Below are positions 1 to 13,678 of a DNA stretch of 64,000 nucleotides, piece after piece. Below the pieces are notes generated by a model, which ran no database searches, had not been told where the DNA came from, and saw only the letters and a list, made by a program, of their open reading frames with translations. The position numbers and the translations under genes were made by a program. How positions within the stretch are numbered: the first letter of the stretch is position 1; each line of letters begins with the position of its first letter. This stretch comes from Lingula anatina (Eukaryota > Brachiopoda > Lingulata > Lingulida > Lingulidae): positions 622,325-686,324 of the forward strand of contig NW_019774402.1 of NCBI RefSeq assembly GCF_001039355.2. Direction: 5' to 3'.

Positions 1-3000
1 GGTTCAGGGATATTGACAAGGAAAAGAATATGGTGATCAAGGTATATGTTACGTTAATTGTTTTAGATATGCCAATGTTTTAGGCGTGATAGTGAATTGC
101 TCCTAGATTAGACCACTTTATAGTGGTGGTAAACACACTTTTGTGCAGGTGATTAACACAACTGATTTGGCTTGGCACAATTTTAAATGGATTAATATTC
201 AAATATGGACTTTCAATTTGAGTTTTTTTTCCAATAGCAACCAACCGATTCACATTTTTATCAGAAACCTGTTGTAATGATACTTTTCCTGATAGGAAAA
301 ATCTGCAGAATATGAACATCTTCGTGAGAGGATGCAAAATGACATGCTTGAGCTGAAAAAACAGACCACAGTTCAACTAGCTGAGCTGAAGGAATTACTG
401 AAACTGGAACGTGAAAAATGTAACAGTTTACAAGAAGAAATCAATCACAAAGATGAACTAAACCTCAAACTCAGGTAGGTGGCTTGCATTTAATTCCAAG
501 AAAGGACAAAGAAGGCAGTATATGGAAAGTCTCTTCCTGCCCGTAGCAATTGCAGATGTGATGAAAAAAGGGGAAATGTTTTAGTTATCATTTAAAGTAG
601 AACAACTTGTTGTATTTAAATCTATCAAAATATTAGGTGAGCATTTTATATTCTAATTAAGGAAATTTAATTTAATGAAAAATACTTCAGAGAAAACCTC
701 TAAGTGTACATTTTAAAACATTTATCTCTTAATTAACTTTCTAAATATTCTGTATTATCATGTAGCTGGAGTAGTGCTAGGAATTTTTTTGCACTTAGCC
801 AAATCACTACTTTTTCATCACTTTTTTCTCCAAATGGTTTAAATTTGACTAAATAAATCAAATCTACCCTATTTTGTTTAGCCAATTTAAGTCATTTTTA
901 GCATTTGGCAAAAATGGTGAGTGTTAGCACTACCCCAGCTTAGCAGTGTAGTGTAGTGGATTATCATTTACTTCAACAGATCAAACAAATCCACCATTTG
1001 ATTTTATATAGGGACCAAGTCATTGAACTTGAACAAGAGATGTGTCAGGACACAGAAATCAAAGACAGCGTCATTGAGGAAAATCAAAAAGTAATAAAAC
1101 AGTTGAAAAAAGAAAAGGTAAGTCTTATGAAAAATGTCTGTTTTTCAACCCTTTGCTATCGATGCACTGTCAAGGTACAGTACCAGTTTGAGATATTGAT
1201 ATTTTTGACCAGTTATAGAAAGTATTGATAATGGGCTTCATATTGTTTATATTATTACAGTTATAGTGTTGTATAATAGATTCAAACATTTTACATTAAT
1301 CAAAGCAGAAAAAATAATATGGTAATGGAAATATTTCTTTTTCTGCATTACATCTTTAAACATGTATATGTCATGGAAAATTAACAAAGAAGTCCTTTCT
1401 TATGAAAACAATATACCTGTAGCCTGGACAGTTGAAGGTAAACAAATAATGCAATACAGCCCAGCTAGTTGTTTATGGTTATAGGCTCCATTGGTCTTAT
1501 TCATTTGCATATTAATAGAAATGCTTGTTTAGTGAACTTTGTTTGTTGCTTAGTTTAATAAGTCACATTGAAATATTTGAGGGTAGAATAATATTGGGTA
1601 AAGAGCTGTGTTAGTGTGGTACAGGGTGCTTTTTTCTGCAAAAATTTTAATCAAGCCCTGACACCTGCCAGACTTGTTGATGCTGACTATGTTTAGTAAC
1701 ATTACCACTGCAAGTGCTTGTTAGAGTACCTATGGCTTCTACAAGTTGGGTTAGGATAGGAGACAAGGCAAGCATGCTTTTCAGGCTGAATAACTAATAT
1801 CAACAACTAAGATAGGGTCTAGTGTATACTCAGATGTGGACTAGATGATATTTCATATAAAAAGAGTACCATTTCATTCTAGCAATATTTAAACTATATA
1901 TTATGCAAATTGCAGTTGACATACACTCTTTGTTTATAAAAAATTGTATATTTTCACTCTCTAGGAGAAACTGCTGGCAGATGCTAAGAAAGCTGCAGAA
2001 CAAGATAAGCTGGATGCATTAGAAAATCAGAGAAAAACATTATTGGCTGAACACAAGGATAAATCGAAGCAGCTGGAAGAAAGACTTCTGCAACAAGTTA
2101 CTGATCATAAGAATGCACTCTGGGTAAGATATTTGCACTAATTGGTTTGTTGTCCAATATGTTCAATGAGGAGATGCAACTTATCATTTATAAAGCATTA
2201 TTTTATGTGGTTGTAGAACATTTTAGAGCTGTATCTGGAGCAGTTGCTTTATACTTTCTTTATTTTCTCTCTCTCTGAAGGCTAAAGATGAGGAACTGCT
2301 CATGGTACGTGAAAGACTTCTCCAGCAGGAGGAAGCTACTAGGAAACTTGGGGAAAAACTTAGACGTGAGGCTCAGGATCAGGTATGTTTGCACAATGAG
2401 AAAAATAGTAGTAGCATCCGTAGATGAACTGTAAGCTGTTACTTTTAAGACATTACTTTTTGACGGAACTCACACTGCTGTAAGTCACCATCTCTGATAT
2501 CTTGAGGCAGGGTTTACCAAAAAAGCAGGTGTTTTAACTATTTAATTTTAACAACTTACATGATTTAAGTTCATATATGTGTTATCAGAGCACAAATAAA
2601 TGTTACTGCACACTTATTCTAGATACAGAATGCCATTGCTAAAGAACGTGAAAACTGGGATAAGGAAAAAGAAAGGTTACTAAAACGTGAACTGAGTCAG
2701 CTCCAAGAGGAGACGTCCAGGGTAACCAGTAAGCTAAAAGATGAACTGGAAAATGAAAAAAGCCAAAACAGTTTATTGGCTGATAAACTTGAACAGCTGA
2801 AAGATGTAAGTAAATGCATTATATTAGAGTTTTTTACTCACATTTGACAAAATGGCTTTGAATTGTTTTTCTTAAACAAACAACTTCCATTTAAGAATCC
2901 TTTTATTTTTGATAACAGTTACTGCTGGAAAATGCAAAACAAACCTGTTTTAAATTGAGATAATGCCTAGAAGTTGAATAAAAAAATCCAGTCAGGCTGT

Positions 3001-6000
3001 ACTGTTATTCCATCTTATATTTAGTAACACCCAGTGGAAAAATGAAAATGTGATGGTAAATCTTTTGATCTATGGTGACTTGTCAAGATACCAGCTTTAT
3101 GACACAGAAGGAATTTAATTTTAACAGTGCAGAATTGGAAATCTATTACTGATGAGCCCATTTGAATTTTGGAATTGCAATTTGAATTCCACATAACCTG
3201 GCAACTGTGAGATTAGGGTATTAAATGGCACTTTGATTGCATGTATGCTCCAATGAGCTGATAAGCATGTCAGGAACTACTTTGATCACTGTAGGAATGG
3301 TTGTTAGGTTAGTAACTTAAATTATTTTAAACACATGAAGGCAGAACAAAATCAAATTATAAAATATATAGATGTACACCTATGTGTCAAAGATAATTTG
3401 TTCACATCTGGAACGTCAGATTTATAAAGTAGAAATTGAAATTCAGATTTTTATTTTAATCAAGTCAGATTTTTTTGTTAATTGCGGCACTTGTCCTCAA
3501 TTTTGACTAAAACCAATATCACAATAAAATCATTTATTGCTTTTATTGATGCAGTGGCATAAGATGAATTGATCCAATTATGAACAATCCAAAAGCACAC
3601 AATGCTTTGGTAATAACAGGCTTGTTATCAGATTGTACTGTTTGTTTAAAATGTTAGTCAAATAGATGGATGTGAAGTATTATGCACATAAATTTCAACC
3701 TTTCCTATAATCACAGGGGCATATATATATATATATATGCTAGTATATGGGATAAAGCGGAGAAATTTGTGTAAATGATCATAAAATTTCATCTTAGATA
3801 TTTTCCATATAGATTTGAAGCTCATATGAGCAAGGTGTATATGTCTACAGTTAAGAGGTAGTAATGAGATTTGGCTGCAGATTTAGATATACAGTAACTA
3901 AGACCGCTATTGATTTTTCTGCGATAAAACTTTGGAGTTGACATAACTTTGGTCCAATTCCAAAAAACAACAGAGCAAGATTGAAAGCTGGAGTCTTAAA
4001 GGTTGTTATGTCTCTGTGGGAAACATGGGATGTTTACTTGATAGAGAAATCCAACTTAATCTGATGAAAGTATATGACAAGGTTACTGAAAATTGTAATA
4101 TTCAGCATGGTAATTTGGGTAGACATTGGTTATACTGTAGATGTCTATGAAACCTGATGGACCAGAGATGAATGTTAATGATCTGGTTTACTCTGTTCAT
4201 GTGGTGAGTAATTTTTTAAGTATACACATACTGAGATTTGAGTAGAAGATTTAATAACATGTTGCACACAGGCAGTCTTATACTTGGCTATGAAAAGTAA
4301 TTAAAGTGAAAATTATAAAAATCCCTGAACAGAAGTAAGCCATTTTGTCAAATATGTTAATCCCTCAGCTGTGCTTTTTTACCATTAAAAGATATTAATA
4401 AAAGTAAAATGATTTTATGAAAATATTCAATATGTTTATTGAGACTAACATATGAATTTCATAAAAGCATTTTTCAAAGTCACCTGCTTACTGCTTCCCA
4501 TATTTGCCCCCTGCTTTGTATATGCTATGAAATACACAAATTAGAGTGCTCTACCTTCACAAAGAAACCCCTTTAATCAAATAGAATCTTTTTAGGCATT
4601 TAGAATTGCCTGGGTAAAGAAACTATTAACATTTTAAAAGCAGTTAGTGTAAACACCATTTTGAGCTTTTTGTGGTGTTGAATAGAACTGTGTACTCAAC
4701 TGTATAACATAGCCACATTTAAAATTTGAGAAAAGACCAAATTGAATAGCCTGTGATGTGTTTAGCTACCATTAACTTTTTCGGGAAATCAGTTATTTAG
4801 ACAGATATTTTACGTGACTAAGTGCTAAGGACATTTCTGAAAATGTGTGTTTTGCCCTAGCTAGTCTATTAACTCAATACAGTCTACATGGTCTACTATG
4901 TGACTGTGGGTAGTATTGATCAGATAGACTCATGTTATTAGTTGGTGTGGCTTCATGTTTATGTTACTGACAATAAATGCATATCATGATAGCTATATGA
5001 GTTCATCCGAAAGGTTTCATGCATTGTTTTCTTTTTCTTTTTAAATAAATATAAATTATTTGAGCTCAGCCTCTTTTGTTCTTCACCTCTAGGAGTTGGA
5101 GGAGGAGAAGCGCCAGGCTTACCAAGCATACAAAGACAAGCTGACAGCCATCAGTCAAGCGAAGGAGGAAGCCAAGCAAGAACAGCAAAGCAAATTGGAA
5201 CAAGTCAAGGATATGTTTGAAAGAGTAATAGCTGGCATAACAATTATAGACATTGGCAGAGAATGAAGATTTCAATATGACAGTTTCACATTCTTTACAT
5301 TCTTTTTGGTTACAGCAAACCTGTCTTTTTCTCACTGATGACAATGTATTAACATATGAATAATGTAATACATAAATGTAGTTTTGCTATTTGAAATGTA
5401 CTCTGTAGACTTGTTATATTATTTAATTTTTGTTGTGTTGATATACTAGGAAAAAATGAGAGAAGTAGAGACTTTGAAAGAAACAATTAAAAAACAGGAG
5501 GAGGAGCTACGCACACTAAGGCTGGACAGGCAGATGGCTTTACAGAAGGAGCGTGAAAGTTCTACTCACTCAGAGAGAACTGAGAAAACAGTGATATTTG
5601 AAATTAACGAAGAGTGCAGAAGAGCTGCAGATCTCTTGGGATTAACTCCAAGGACTGTTAATTTATCCAGGTAGGTTTCCAGAAACTATCACTAGGTTTC
5701 CATACTTTGATGGATCCAAATGGATCAACCTAACTCCCTGGGGGTTCACACTAAATTGCTATCAGATCAAGAGGCTTAACATGTCTGTCATGCCTACCGA
5801 ATCAGCTAGGGGTAAATAATTACCCCTAACAGTTTCACTAGGTGTGACAGATGTTTAATNCATTTCATTTAAATGTACAAATAACTACTGAGTAAGTGCA
5901 TCATAAATTAGTTGAATACAAGATTATGTAAATACATGTTTACACTATTCTTTATCCTGTATAGGATGTTTTCCTTTCTTAATTGACAATAAATTCTTTC

Positions 6001-9000
6001 CTGAGTAAACTTCCTTTGAAGAATTCTATAGAATCATAAGGCAGATAATATGCATATATATATAAGCGCATATACGCATATATACCCATATATACATACA
6101 CACACATACCTGCAAATATGTATCCTTAAAAATGCTATTTGAGATAGAATACTTGTTTTAATTTGATCTTCAAAGTTTTAGTGCATTTTTACTTAAATCA
6201 ATGTACCAAGTAAATAATATCTGTACTTACAAACTGCTTCAAGTTGCAATACCTTTTTCATAACTAAACCCCTTGCTCTATTCCAGTTTGCTTATCAATT
6301 TTAAGCTGGTTAGTTTGATAGCAATTTAGTGAGACTCCCCAGGGAGAAAGATCGATCCAAATAATTATGGGAATGGTCCCTTGTTGTTAACTGAATAGTG
6401 AAAGTCAGTTGCAGTTGAAATGTTCATTTCGTGATTACTCGGATCCTTGCTTTTAGAATACAATAGTGGAGGTGAGAAGTAATTTTGAATTGTTTTCTGG
6501 AAAATCTCAGTGGTATATTTTGCCTTATGTCTATTATATGATCATATTTAAATTATTTATGATCAACTACATCAATTTCTTAGTGATGGCTTTGGAGTTG
6601 CACCTTTGTACTTCATCTTATGGACAATTTAACTTCACAATTTTTAATTTATGGAAAGTTTGCAATTATATAGAAGACGTCACTGGTTGAAAACTTCTTT
6701 TTTTGCAGTTTCAAGTTGGAGAATAGTATGAAAACACCAAACAAGTCAGTAAATAAAAACTCCGTGACATATAGCAGCCCTTCCAAATCACCAACATCAG
6801 CAGCTTTGGTAAGATTGCAAACCAGGTTATACGATTGTTGCTTTTGCATTTGAAATTAAAATAATTTATTATAATTTGAGTGATTTAAGACTGAAAAAGA
6901 AAGTTTGAAATTGGCCCTTATTAAATACCACCAATGTAATTTATCTATTTTGCCTTTCAGGCAAACTTGAGAGCGACTAATGAAGAATTGAGAAACCATG
7001 TAGAAGAATTGAAACAAGAACTTGACACCCTTAAGTCAGCCTCTTCTAGAAGCCAGCATCAGCAGGTAACTTTGACACAATTATCTTCAACTGAAGTGTG
7101 TGTGTTTGTGTGTGTGCAACTTAATAAATTGGATATTATTCTAAATTAATAAATCGTATTAAAGTAGTTAAAGAGCAACATACTTAGTATAAAGTATATA
7201 TAATATTTATTTTACTATTTAAGCTTGAAGAAATCGAAAGACTAAAACAAAATTTACAACGTGAAAAAGAGATGGAACTGGAAACTCTGAGAGAAGGCTT
7301 GATTCAGGTATGTGCATGTTTTGCTCATTCCCTTGCGAATATATTTCAAAAAGTCAAGAAAAGATAGTGTGAATACAATCATGAGTTCTTGCATGTTGTT
7401 ACTTGAATACCTTGTGTGAATTACTGCTTTTCAACACTGTGTTGTTTGAATTCCTCATTTAATGAGAACTGTAATTGCATAATTATTTGAAAATGTCTGG
7501 CTTTGTTTTTGTTGTTTTTAAACATCTTAATGTTTGATTTGATATTGTTGCCAAATGTTTGTGCTTATGAGCAGTGTGATTTGCTTCTAACATCAGAATT
7601 ATTCCTTCTCGTGTTCTTTTAAACAAAAACACTGAAAATAACCGTTCCTATTATTTTATTATTTTTCATATAATAAATCTTATTTTATTTTTTTATCCAT
7701 TAGACATATTATCCTTATAGCTACCGTTATACTACAACCTAAAACTGTAACATACTTTTGAAAACTTCAGAAATTTATAAAAAATTGGCCATTTATATCT
7801 GACAGTGTTATTACACATTGTCGCAACCATTTTAACTTGATTGCTTCTAAATTTTTATGTTTTCTCTAATATGGTATATTTACTTTTTATGTGCTTTATT
7901 CCACAATAAATTATAGTTGCACAGGATCTGCTTTGTTTTGTCTTTTGTTCTTTGTACGTGTCATTGCATGATGTGCTCAGTTTTGCTTATACATAATTTT
8001 TATATAGATCTAGATTTATTAAAAAAATGTGTTCTAACAATTATGTGGCTGTCATTCTAATTAAATTGTTTAATACAACAACAGTAGCTCAGATACAAAA
8101 AGTCAGTGTGCTTAATTTGCTTGAGTCTTGTCCTCATTCTCTCATTCATACTAAAATTCACTTTTTAATCATCATTTTAATTTTTTCCATTAATGGCAAA
8201 CTGTATATTTTACTAGTATCTTTATTCTAGATTAACAAACTACTTACACATAATGATAGTTATTAGCTGCTTGCTATTGAGTTTGCCAAGTTGGCAGCTT
8301 TGTGAATATTCTCGTGCTTTTCTTCAGGAACACATGCAAGACATCAGTGAGCTATATGACAGTCTTAAGAAAGACCAGTAAGGAAGCTGTGCTTATGAGT
8401 TTCATTACAGTTTTTGAATACACTTTCGTATTTGAATTGTGTGAATTGTCTTTCCGTGTGTCCTGTCTTCTGTGTCATGAGGTGTTGCTTGGACAGAGTG
8501 ACTGGAAGGGCTGCTTTCATGGCTTTGTTTGACCTGATATTGTATGTTACAAAAGAAATATAAAAAAGGGAAAGATGGAAAATATACCGTAGAAAGAAAA
8601 GAGAAAAATAAAGGAAAACGTACTACATGAAAGCTTCTCTTGCCAGCTGGATTTTGTTGAGGTTTGCTTGTTTATTATGGGGCTATAAGCATTTTTGTTG
8701 CACCTCTGATTGTAGGAACACATGGATGAAATTAGCCAATTACAGGCATCCTTAGGGAAAGATAATGCTCTGCGTCAACTTTTGAGCACTAAGGATAAAG
8801 AATTACAAGAAATCCAGCACAATATGAATGCTTGGAAGGAAGAAACGGCAGACAAATTAGCTAGGAAGTTTGAAGAAGAGTTGAATAAAGAGCTGGAAAA
8901 GTAAAAAAAAAAAATATCGATTGAATTGAAATAACCAAAGTTTATTTGATTGGAAGTTTATGATAATTAATCATTGCCAGTAATAAATTGCATGTGATTG

Positions 9001-10779
9001 GGTGATTTGCATGTGAAGCATGGGATTCATTTCTTACTTACTTGAGTATTTTTCTACCAGAACATTTTCAGGTAAAATATATACTTTCAAGGTTCATGGT
9101 GGGAAGTAGATTGTAGATATGCACTCTTTTTGATAAAATCATTATCGTAGCATTGTAGTTTTTGTGACATTTCTTACACTGCACTGAATTTTAAACAGAT
9201 AGTTATGCAGAAAAATCTGCACAACTTTTAGTATCTTTACTTTTGTAGTTAGATTTAACAGATATTATAAAATTTATATGAAAACAGCTTAAATAGATAT
9301 GATTTCACATTTAAGTCTGTACAATTGATTTTGTGTTGTGTAACGATTAACACTGCTTGAAACGTAGATTATATATGTAGTTTAACTGGAAAGATAACTT
9401 TAAGTCATGGACATTGCCAATAGTTATTAATAGTTTTTAAGATTCACAAGTAGAATCCTATTTCATCTGATAAAAGAAAATCCTATTTTGTTCCTGAATT
9501 ATTGTAAATTTGAAATATAATGCCATTATGTCATTGGTTTTGCTTTCCCTGATATAACATTTTCGACTGTAGGAGACTGAAAGATTATAAGAAAATGCAG
9601 AGGAAAAACACTGAGCAACAAAAACAAATAGATAAGCTTGAAGAAGAAGTGAGGAGACTCTCTTTTGTAAGTTCTCTTATTATTTACATATTTACCCTAA
9701 TTTATCGTGGTTTATTTGTATCAACATCCATTTCATGTCATGTTCTCTATGTTCATAAAGCATTTTGGTTATTGCAAAATTGATCAAAGAAACCAGTTGT
9801 TGAAAATGGACAAACAGTGCTCTTTCTGGGCTGTCTGTAATTGCATTCAGTCGGTGGAGTAATATCTTTAAATCTTTAACTCATTTGGTAGGAACACATC
9901 ATGCAAGGGTGTAATGGATAGGGTAAATTTGTTAACTTATTTTTGTTATATTTTACATTATGTTATTACAGTCATCATTTAAATCAATCCATTGAAGTAC
10001 TTTGTTTGTTCTAGTCATCAACCCCAAGCCCCAGTCCTGGTAGCAAGTCTCCAGCCTTTGAAGATGCCAGTACTATACGATTACTGCGCCATTTGCAGGA
10101 CAAAGTAAAACATCTCAGAAACGAGAATACCTCTCTCAAACTTGCAGGTGGCAGTGGAAGTCCAAGTTTAAGCACTTCTACTCCAAACTTGAGCAACCTT
10201 TCGTTATCTGTGCATTCTGGCAAGGTAGGTTGATTGAGTATTTTATCATCAGAAAAAATGCACAGGTCTTTTTCTTAGGTTTATGAATGGTGTAATTTTG
10301 GCAATTTGTGCAAAAAATTGTGAAATAATGCTGCACTGTTTTATATTATAGATCCACACTCGTTTATTTTTCAGACTGATGATGAATATTTGAAGTTACT
10401 TGAACAGAGGGCAAGGGATGCAGAAAGGGCAGCAGAAATGGCTGAAGAAAGAGCACAAAGAAATCAGCATATCCTTACAGAAAAAATGACTGAACTGTCA
10501 AAAATGCAAGAAACATTAGCCCATCAAACAAAGGTAGGTTCTATTATTAATATCATTTATTTTTTTATTATCTATTTATTTTTATTTATTTATTTATTTT
10601 TGTCATTTTATACTGATGATATACATCTTTGTTAAAAAATCAATTTCACATGGGTAAAACTAAGTTTTACATGTTTCATGTTTCAGGAACTAATGCAAAT
10701 GGAAAGAGCTTATTCTCATTTAAAGCAGAGATCACCTTCACCAACTAGGTCATTCAGAAATTCACACACAACAAGATAG
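1..10779 (+). CDS. Long coiled-coil protein, 3' part of gene (family not identified)
   Basis: Exons chosen by GT-AG sites and phase: <1-41, 296-474, 1012-1117, 1965-2123, 2281-2382, 2623-2805, 5093-5224, 5450-5670, 6709-6808, 6961-7065, 7224-7307, 8716-8900, 9573-9666, 10015-10224, 10375-10533 and 10687-10779 (stop TAG). All phases match, giving at least 716 residues. The product is almost entirely charged heptad-type coiled coil, rich in E, K, Q and L. There are two breaks: a conserved-looking non-coil motif, INEECRRAADLLGLTPRTV, followed by a Ser/Pro/Asn-rich linker (exons 5450-6808), and a second Ser/Pro linker with STPSPSPGSKSP (10015-10224). The C-terminus is basic and Ser-rich (SPSPTRSFRN). 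This architecture is common among centrosome, cilium and Golgi scaffold proteins, but I do not recognise the family and assign no function. The start lies left of the window. Confidence 0.85.
2806..5092 (+). other. Intron of the coiled-coil gene
   Basis: This is the largest intron of the left gene inside the window, about 2.3 kb. I see no exon-like ORF in it. It contains an (AT)9 run at 3721-3738 and otherwise unremarkable AT-rich sequence. Confidence 0.7.
5721..6359. mobile_element. Short inverted-repeat element (MITE-like), intronic
   Basis: Imperfect inverted arms of about 45 bp lie at 5721-5765 and 6314-6359. They share a perfect 16-bp core (cactaaattgctatca at 5749-5764, its complement at 6316-6331) and a second perfect block (ctccctgggg at 5734-5743, complement at 6337-6346). 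Inside are a perfect hairpin, TAGGGGTA/TACCCCTA (5807-5814 and 5821-5828), an N at 5860 and a TATA-rich microsatellite near 6051-6110. There is no ORF of note. No clear target-site duplication was found, so the superfamily is left open. Confidence 0.5.
6050..6110. repeat. Degenerate (AT/AC)n microsatellite
   Basis: Interrupted catatatatata / catatacgcatatata / acacacaca tract inside the inverted-repeat element. Confidence 0.7.
8328..8381 (+). other. Candidate alternative terminal exon or decayed duplicate exon
   Basis: After a good acceptor (cttttcttcag) the sequence encodes EHMQDISELYDSLKKDQ and then TAA. It resembles the start of the next constitutive exon at 8716 (EHMDEISQLQASLGKD). Exon 7224-7307 ends in phase 0 and joins either one. 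The only nearby donor (ca|gtaagg at 8377-8378) gives phase 2, which would shift the frame of exon 8716. So this is either an alternative last exon giving a shortened protein (AATAAA at 8607-8612 is in place), a poison exon, or a duplicate no longer used. Confidence 0.35.
10546..10601. repeat. (TTTA)n-like tract
   Basis: Repeated tatttatttat units just after the donor of exon 10375-10533. Confidence 0.7.
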
Positions 10780-13081
10780 CCAATATCTGCTGTCCTTGGG
10801 GGTTTACTGTCATTCTAATTCTTATTGGATGCAGTTATATTGCTAGGGCTTAAGTCAGATTAGTTGTGCATGAATTTCATGGGGTCTGTTCATCTTGGAT
10901 ATTGAGAAGGAATATTTTGATTATCACTGTGTGACAATTTCCCACTTCAGGATGAGTATTCATAATTTGTTATTGTGTTCAGTATTTTATTATCAGAGTA
11001 AGGAGCACAATATGTGTAGTATTTTTTTATTATCCAAATAGCACACATTTACTGTTTATAGAGCAATTTAGCATGTCTAGAAGTTAGTCTGCCTTTCATA
11101 TATGTGCTGCCTCTTGCTTTATTGAAGCACAAAAGATGTCTTGCTATGTAGATATTTGTATACATTTATAGAAATCATAAGCAAAGGAGTACTTACATGT
11201 AGCATGATACGTCTGAGGATCACAGCACTCAAAGAGAACTGTGAGAAAGGAAAACTATCATTTCTTCAAAGCAATTTGGCAAAGTCCAAAAGATTTTTGT
11301 CTTTTTGGCATTGTGTGATATCTCAGGCAAAGCCTGCCTTCCAAAGCAGGAGGATAGTATTTATCAGTCTTTAGTACTGCACCTAGATTATTTAATGAGT
11401 ACAATTATAGAAAAATTCTACCCAAAAGTCTTTCAGGTTGACAAAACACAAGGTGATTTTTGCACCATTATTGTTTGAAGTTTTTCTGATCACAGATAAC
11501 ATTAGTTGTTAGAAGCTAGTGTAGGTATGCTGCACATGAACAGTATAGGCTAAGGCTTTTGTTTGTATCAACTTAGGCCAGATTGGAAAGGGTTTTTTTT
11601 CTGTGCAGTGAGAGAAAATATTTTGTAATGCAGTAACTTTATTAAATTGTTTTACATATCATATACTTCGCATAACTGTTCCGCTGATTGTGTAAGTTTG
11701 TAAAAAGGTATCACTTTACACTGGATTTTTGCTCAAGGTTGTCACATTGTTGGCATGCAGTTAAAATGCTATGACAGTACAGTATTAGTAAGATGCTTAA
11801 TACCCCTCACTTTGATTTATATCATTAACTGAATATAGTTACTCTGTTTTGAAATTCTGACTTCCCTCCTTTCCCATGTATAATGTGGACCTCTCAATGT
11901 TTGTGCACTTTACAGTTTCTGTAGAGATTAAAGTATTACATCGTGCTTTGCTTTTACAAGAGAGGGAAGGCGTCAACAATAACAACCAAAAAGATTTCAA
12001 TTCTTTGTAAAGTTTTTTAAGATCTGGATACAACTTTCACTTATATTTTACCAACAGATTCTCAGTTTGCAATTGGTGCATGTTCACCTATACATACACT
12101 GCACTTATACATTAAATACCCCAGTGAGGATACAATTTTACATCCTTATTTTAAGTGGATAAATTTAGATAATACAGTTTGTTAGAAGTCCCTTTAGTTT
12201 ATCTTAGTTTGTGAAAATATAAATTCAATGTTGATTTATTTTTTAGTTATTTTAGAAATGGTTTTCAAAAAACCATTCCAGATGATTGAGCCAATTTTGA
12301 GGGTTTTTGGAAAAAATTATTTTTGTTACTCATTTTAATTAAATGTTAATTTAGTTGAGTATTTTTACAAATGCTCTTTATTATGCTAATTTTTGTGTAT
12401 ATATTAGAGAAGGAAATGCCCTGTTATAATATAAAAACAAATTTGACATTGAATATTCACCTCTGAGTAGACCTGATCACAATTCACCAGGGTGTTTACA
12501 CCATGTGCCTTTGTATGTACAACTTTATTTTCTCCCAGATTTTTTATGTAAGTACAAATATATGTATATATAAATATCACGTACATGGTCTCGTCTAGTA
12601 CTGTATAATGTACATTCCGTCCACTGGCATTTGAAGTAAACTGTAAGGCCCTTCTCACATTGAGTGATATACTATAGTGATACAGTCGGCACCATTTTGA
12701 GAGGTCCCTTTACTACCTTTTAATAAGTTCACTTCCTGCTGTTTAGTTTATTAATTGGCCATGTCCAGCATGGAGGCTCCTTTAGGTGACTTTTTACCTG
12801 AACACTGCTTTAAAGTTGCCAATCAAATATGTTTCAGTATGGATTGTATCTCTGAAGTATACTGCTCATTATATAGGAGGCCAAAATGTGTATCTATACA
12901 TGTTGTGATTCATTATAAAAACACATTGAAATTATGTGATAGAGCCTGCACAGGGTATTCTAAAGACCAAAGCTTAGAAATGAAGAGATTGTTGAGTGCC
13001 TTTTTGGTACAATGAAGTATATTTACATATTAGATATGGGTTTATGAATTAGATATTAGAATGGATTATGTATTGCAAGAA

Positions 13082-13087
13082 AATAAA
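13082..13087 (+). terminator. Poly(A) signal, coiled-coil gene
   Basis: AATAAA, the first canonical hexamer after the stop at 10779. Further copies lie near 13210-13230. Confidence 0.5.
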
Positions 13088-13523
13088 TATTCAGGCTACT
13101 AGTACATATATATGAGTTCTTTTTGTTCTTGGTTAGTACTTACAGAGAAAAAAAGGATCATGTCTCTGAGTATTCTGACAAATATGACAACATGGTTTGT
13201 GGTAAAAAGAAATAAAAAGAACACCAATAAATAATTCACTACCAAAATATCCAAATGCACAACAAAATGTTGAACACGTTGGTTGTGCTTTGATTATTTC
13301 AGATCCAGCCTTAAATCTATTTTAAGTGATCAGATAAAACAAGGAATTTGACAGATGTAATTAAATCACCTTTTTTAGTGCTGTCTCTCAATCCTAGCAA
13401 AACAAAATGGCTATATTAAAAATGGTGCAGAAGCAACTGCATTGTGGTAGATGTGCCTGAGCCAAATGAAAATATCTTAATTAATTATAATTAATTGCTG
13501 ACATTCAGGTTATGAAGGAGGGA

Positions 13524-13529
13524 TTTATT
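13524..13529 (-). terminator. MTO1: Poly(A) signal, MTO1
   Basis: AATAAA read on the minus strand, about 150 nt past the MTO1 stop codon. Confidence 0.5.
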
Positions 13530-13678
13530 CTCCCCCTTTTTTTTTCTTATCCTGGGTCTATCACAGTTGAAGAAAAGTTTTTCGTCTTCAAGTATTTTTT
13601 TCTGCAGAACTTTTCCAGTATAATGGGTGAACAGTGCATCTATTGCCCCTTTTCACATAGATGCGTACATTAAATGAC

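Larger units (their letters stand above)
10780..13678. other. Convergent 3' region: long 3'UTR of the coiled-coil gene, gap, short 3'UTR of MTO1
   Basis: No further coding exon is visible on either strand. The first canonical AATAAA after the left gene's stop is at 13082-13087, implying a 3'UTR of about 2.3 kb. The MTO1 side has AATAAA on the minus strand at 13524-13529. A small hairpin (aatggtttt/aaaaccatt, about 12256-12276) and a TGTATATA Pumilio-type motif near 12562 lie in the inferred 3'UTR. Confidence 0.6.
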
